Shown: piece after piece, positions 62,157 through 64,000 of the stretch
How the letters are laid out: each line of letters starts with the position of its first letter
How positions within the stretch are numbered: position 1 is the stretch's first letter
NCBI RefSeq assembly: GCF_024362405.1
Contig: NZ_CP101454.1
Location: 1,984,001 to 2,048,000 of the forward strand
Source: Halorarius litoreus
Lineage (GTDB): Archaea > Halobacteriota > Halobacteria > Halobacteriales > Haloarculaceae
DNA length: 64,000 nt
Reading direction: 5' to 3'
Notes under the pieces: generated by a model
The model's database searches: none
Seen by the model: the letters and a program-made list of their open reading frames with translations, nothing else
What the model was told of the DNA's origin: nothing
Position numbers and translations under genes: made by a program

Positions 62157-62990
62157 ATGATTCCCCCCATCGCGAACAACTTCGTCGCCGGCGAGGACGC
62201 GCCGGCGGCGCTCAACCACGCGCGTGCACTCAACGCGGACGGGGTCGGGGCCATCCTCAACCTCCTCGGCGAGCACTACGACGAGCGGACGGAAGCAGTC
62301 GCCGACGCTGCCGCCTACTGTGGGCTCGTCGACGACATCGCGGGGACCGACCTCGACGCCTGTATCTCGGTCAAACCGAGTCAGATCGGCCTCGACGTGA
62401 GCGAATCGGTGTACCGCGAGAACCTCGCGGACATCGTCGACCGTGCGCGCGAGCGTGACGTGTTCGTCTGGATGGACATGGAGGGCCACACGACGACCGA
62501 CACGACGCTCGATGCCTTCGAGGCCGAGGTGACCGACTATCCGAAGATGGGGCTGTGTGTCCAGTCGAACCTCAAGCGTACCCGCGAGGACCTCGAACGG
62601 CTGGTCGACCTCCCGGGGACGGTGCGACTGGTGAAGGGGGCGTACACCCCACCGAAGGAGCTCGCCTACCGCGAGAAGAGCGAGGTGAACCGGCGGTATC
62701 GGGCCGACCTCGAGTACCTGTTCGAACACGCCGACCACGTCGCCGTCGGGAGCCACGACCCGGAGATGATCTCGCACGCGCTCGACCTCCACGACGGGTT
62801 CGGCACCGACTTCGAGATTCAGATGCTGATGGGCGTCCGCGAGACGGCGCAGTTCGCGCTCGCCGACGCCGGCTACGAGGTGAACCAGTACGTTCCCTAC
62901 GGTGGCAAGTGGCTCCAGTACTTCTACCGGCGCGTGCGCGAGCGCAAGGAGAACGCCCTGTTCGCGCTGCGGGCGGTGGTGGGGAACTGA
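62157..62990 (+). CDS. Proline dehydrogenase (FAD)
   Basis: A 277-residue PRODH barrel that oxidises proline to pyrroline-5-carboxylate. [17 protein letters not shown] has the catalytic/FAD Lys region, [13 protein letters not shown] and FEIQMLMGV complete the site, and the C-terminus has the signature [17 protein letters not shown]. The length suits the monofunctional form; a separate P5C dehydrogenase gene is not in the window. It is divergent from carS with an 88-bp spacer. Confidence 0.93.
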   Translation: MIPPIANNFVAGEDAPAALNHARALNADGVGAILNLLGEHYDERTEAVADAAAYCGLVDDIAGTDLDACISVKPSQIGLDVSESVYRENLADIVDRARERDVFVWMDMEGHTTTDTTLDAFEAEVTDYPKMGLCVQSNLKRTREDLERLVDLPGTVRLVKGAYTPPKELAYREKSEVNRRYRADLEYLFEHADHVAVGSHDPEMISHALDLHDGFGTDFEIQMLMGVRETAQFALADAGYEVNQYVPYGGKWLQYFYRRVRERKENALFALRAVVGN

Positions 62991-63626
62991 TCAGTCGTCG
63001 TCGTCGGTCGCGACGACGCTGTCGCCCTCCTCGGTGATGTTGATGGGAATCGACTGGTCGCGCGACTCGCCGAACCCCGCCGAGAGGATACGGGTGAGCG
63101 CGTCCTCGACGGTCTCGTCGGTCTTCTCGTAGTTGCCGGGATCGACCTCGATGACGAATCCGGTGGTGATGTTCGGAGCCGTGGGAAGAAACAGCACGTC
63201 GCGGCCGTCTTTCGTCGACTTCCCGGTTTTGAACGCGGTCATGCGCATCCCGTTCCAGGTTTCGAGTTTGACGGGCGCTTGGAGGTCTTCGGTTCCAGAA
63301 AGCGCGGTTTCAGCCGCCATCTTGGAGGCGTTGTAAACGATACGGAGGCCGGGAAGGTGGTTGAACAGGTCGTCGAGCGTCCGTTCGACGATGTCACCGA
63401 CGGTCGTCCGCATCAGGTAGCCCACCGACAGCACGAGGAGGACGAAGATGACCATCGTCACGAGGACGATGACGGGCTGTGGGGTGTCCTGTGGGAACAC
63501 CTGCGCGAGGACGCCGATGCTCAGGATAGCCGTGTAGACGTACGCGACGACGAACGCGACGACCAGAATCGGACCGAGGACTATGAGCCCGCTGGCGAAG
63601 TCACGTTTCCACGAGGACGGCAGCAT
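62991..63626 (-). CDS. DUF502 membrane protein
   Basis: A 211-residue protein with two N-terminal helices ([23 protein letters not shown] and [20 protein letters not shown]) and a long C-terminal domain ([40 protein letters not shown]). This is DUF502, whose role is not known. The C-terminus is acidic. Its stop touches the proline dehydrogenase stop, 1 bp apart, on the opposite strand. Confidence 0.88.
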   Translation of the reverse strand: MLPSSWKRDFASGLIVLGPILVVAFVVAYVYTAILSIGVLAQVFPQDTPQPVIVLVTMVIFVLLVLSVGYLMRTTVGDIVERTLDDLFNHLPGLRIVYNASKMAAETALSGTEDLQAPVKLETWNGMRMTAFKTGKSTKDGRDVLFLPTAPNITTGFVIEVDPGNYEKTDETVEDALTRILSAGFGESRDQSIPINITEEGDSVVATDDDD

Positions 63627-63745
63627 CTATCCGAATATTACCCTCGCGCGTTATCAGCCCTTCGGGGTGCAACGCCGGTAGCGGCCACACGGCCGGTCAC
63701 CCGAAACAAGAAAGGACTAACCCGGCGCCGGTCGAACCGCCGCCC

Positions 63746-64000
63746 ATGACTCACGAGCGTACGCGCGAGCTCTACGACCGCGCGCTGTCGGTCCTCCCGG
63801 GCGGGGTCAACAGCGCGGTCCGCGCCGCGCCGCAACCCTACCCGCTGTTCGTCGAGAAGGGCATCGGCGGCCACGTCGTCGACGCCGATGGCACCCGCTA
63901 CGTCGACTGGATACAGGGGCTCGGCCCCCTGCTGCTGGGCCACGACCTGCCCGAGTCCGTGACGGCGGCCATCCAGCGACGGACGGCGGAGGGCCCGCTG
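63746..64000 (+). CDS. hemL: Glutamate-1-semialdehyde 2,1-aminomutase, 3' end outside window
   Basis: The first 85 residues of HemL, which converts glutamate-1-semialdehyde to 5-aminolevulinate, the substrate of HemB. It opens with [20 protein letters not shown], then [15 protein letters not shown] and [18 protein letters not shown], standard for the family. The PLP lysine lies beyond the window. It starts 120 bp from the DUF502 start on the other strand. Confidence 0.93.
   Translation, partial: MTHERTRELYDRALSVLPGGVNSAVRAAPQPYPLFVEKGIGGHVVDADGTRYVDWIQGLGPLLLGHDLPESVTAAIQRRTAEGPL

Overview
The window is a piece of a haloarchaeal (class Halobacteria) chromosome. It is GC-rich, the encoded proteins are strongly acidic, many start codons lie 25-30 bp after a TATA-like box as expected for leaderless mRNAs, and several genes are archaeal or haloarchaeal hallmarks: tiaS (tRNA-Ile2 agmatidine synthesis), carS (CDP-archaeol synthase), a DHH/RecJ-like nuclease, three DUF7344-type winged-helix proteins and an N-terminal zinc-ribbon threonine synthase. 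No rRNA, tRNA, CRISPR array or intact transposase was recognised. The genus cannot be fixed by eye.

Region 1-19 kb is a surface-glycan or protein-glycosylation region. It holds a DUF1616 membrane protein, two ATP-grasp ligases, a type I phosphodiesterase, a large polytopic membrane protein, a tightly packed operon (WbmS-like deacetylase, GT2 glycosyltransferase, ATP-grasp, HAD phosphatase), a nucleotide-sugar epimerase, GlmS, and an oxidoreductase/aminotransferase pair that typically makes an amino-sugar. An octamer, ATAACAAA, recurs upstream of genes here, three times at the position of a TATA box. Region 17-21 kb holds small regulators: DUF7344 proteins, a winged helix protein, zinc-finger miniproteins, a universal stress protein and a 45-residue ORF.

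Region 21-51 kb is mostly housekeeping: DHH nuclease, phosphate permease, CorC/HlyC-type protein, glutaredoxin-like/redoxin/Sua5 operon, a Cas4-like protein lacking the expected nuclease residues, a wHTH/4-TM/lipoprotein group with a duplicated 14-bp operator, a membrane-anchored HdrD-like oxidoreductase, a bioY-ECF operon behind a BirA-type operator, MATE exporter, citrate synthase, a duplicated PhoU-TrkA_C protein, arylsulfotransferase, TiaS, threonine synthase, a purine permease with an HTH-PRTase, and pyrE. A 301-bp nested palindrome lies at 41.2-41.5 kb.

Region 51.6-57.5 kb is a nitrogen-control island: an N-terminal nasA-like fragment abutting, tail to tail, an N-terminal Lrp/AsnC fragment; an in-frame Amt-GlnK fusion; and an intact amt-glnK-lrp operon. 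All three minus-strand units carry a 46-bp element with a 27-bp identical core at nearly the same distance upstream. This fused/unfused pair under one shared element is the most unusual part of the window. The last 6 kb has hemB, a DedA protein, three tandem GNAT genes, carS, proline dehydrogenase, a DUF502 protein and the start of hemL. Two dispersed three-stem repeats (47.4 and 61.4 kb), whose stem differences are compensatory, follow the stop codons of minus-strand genes.
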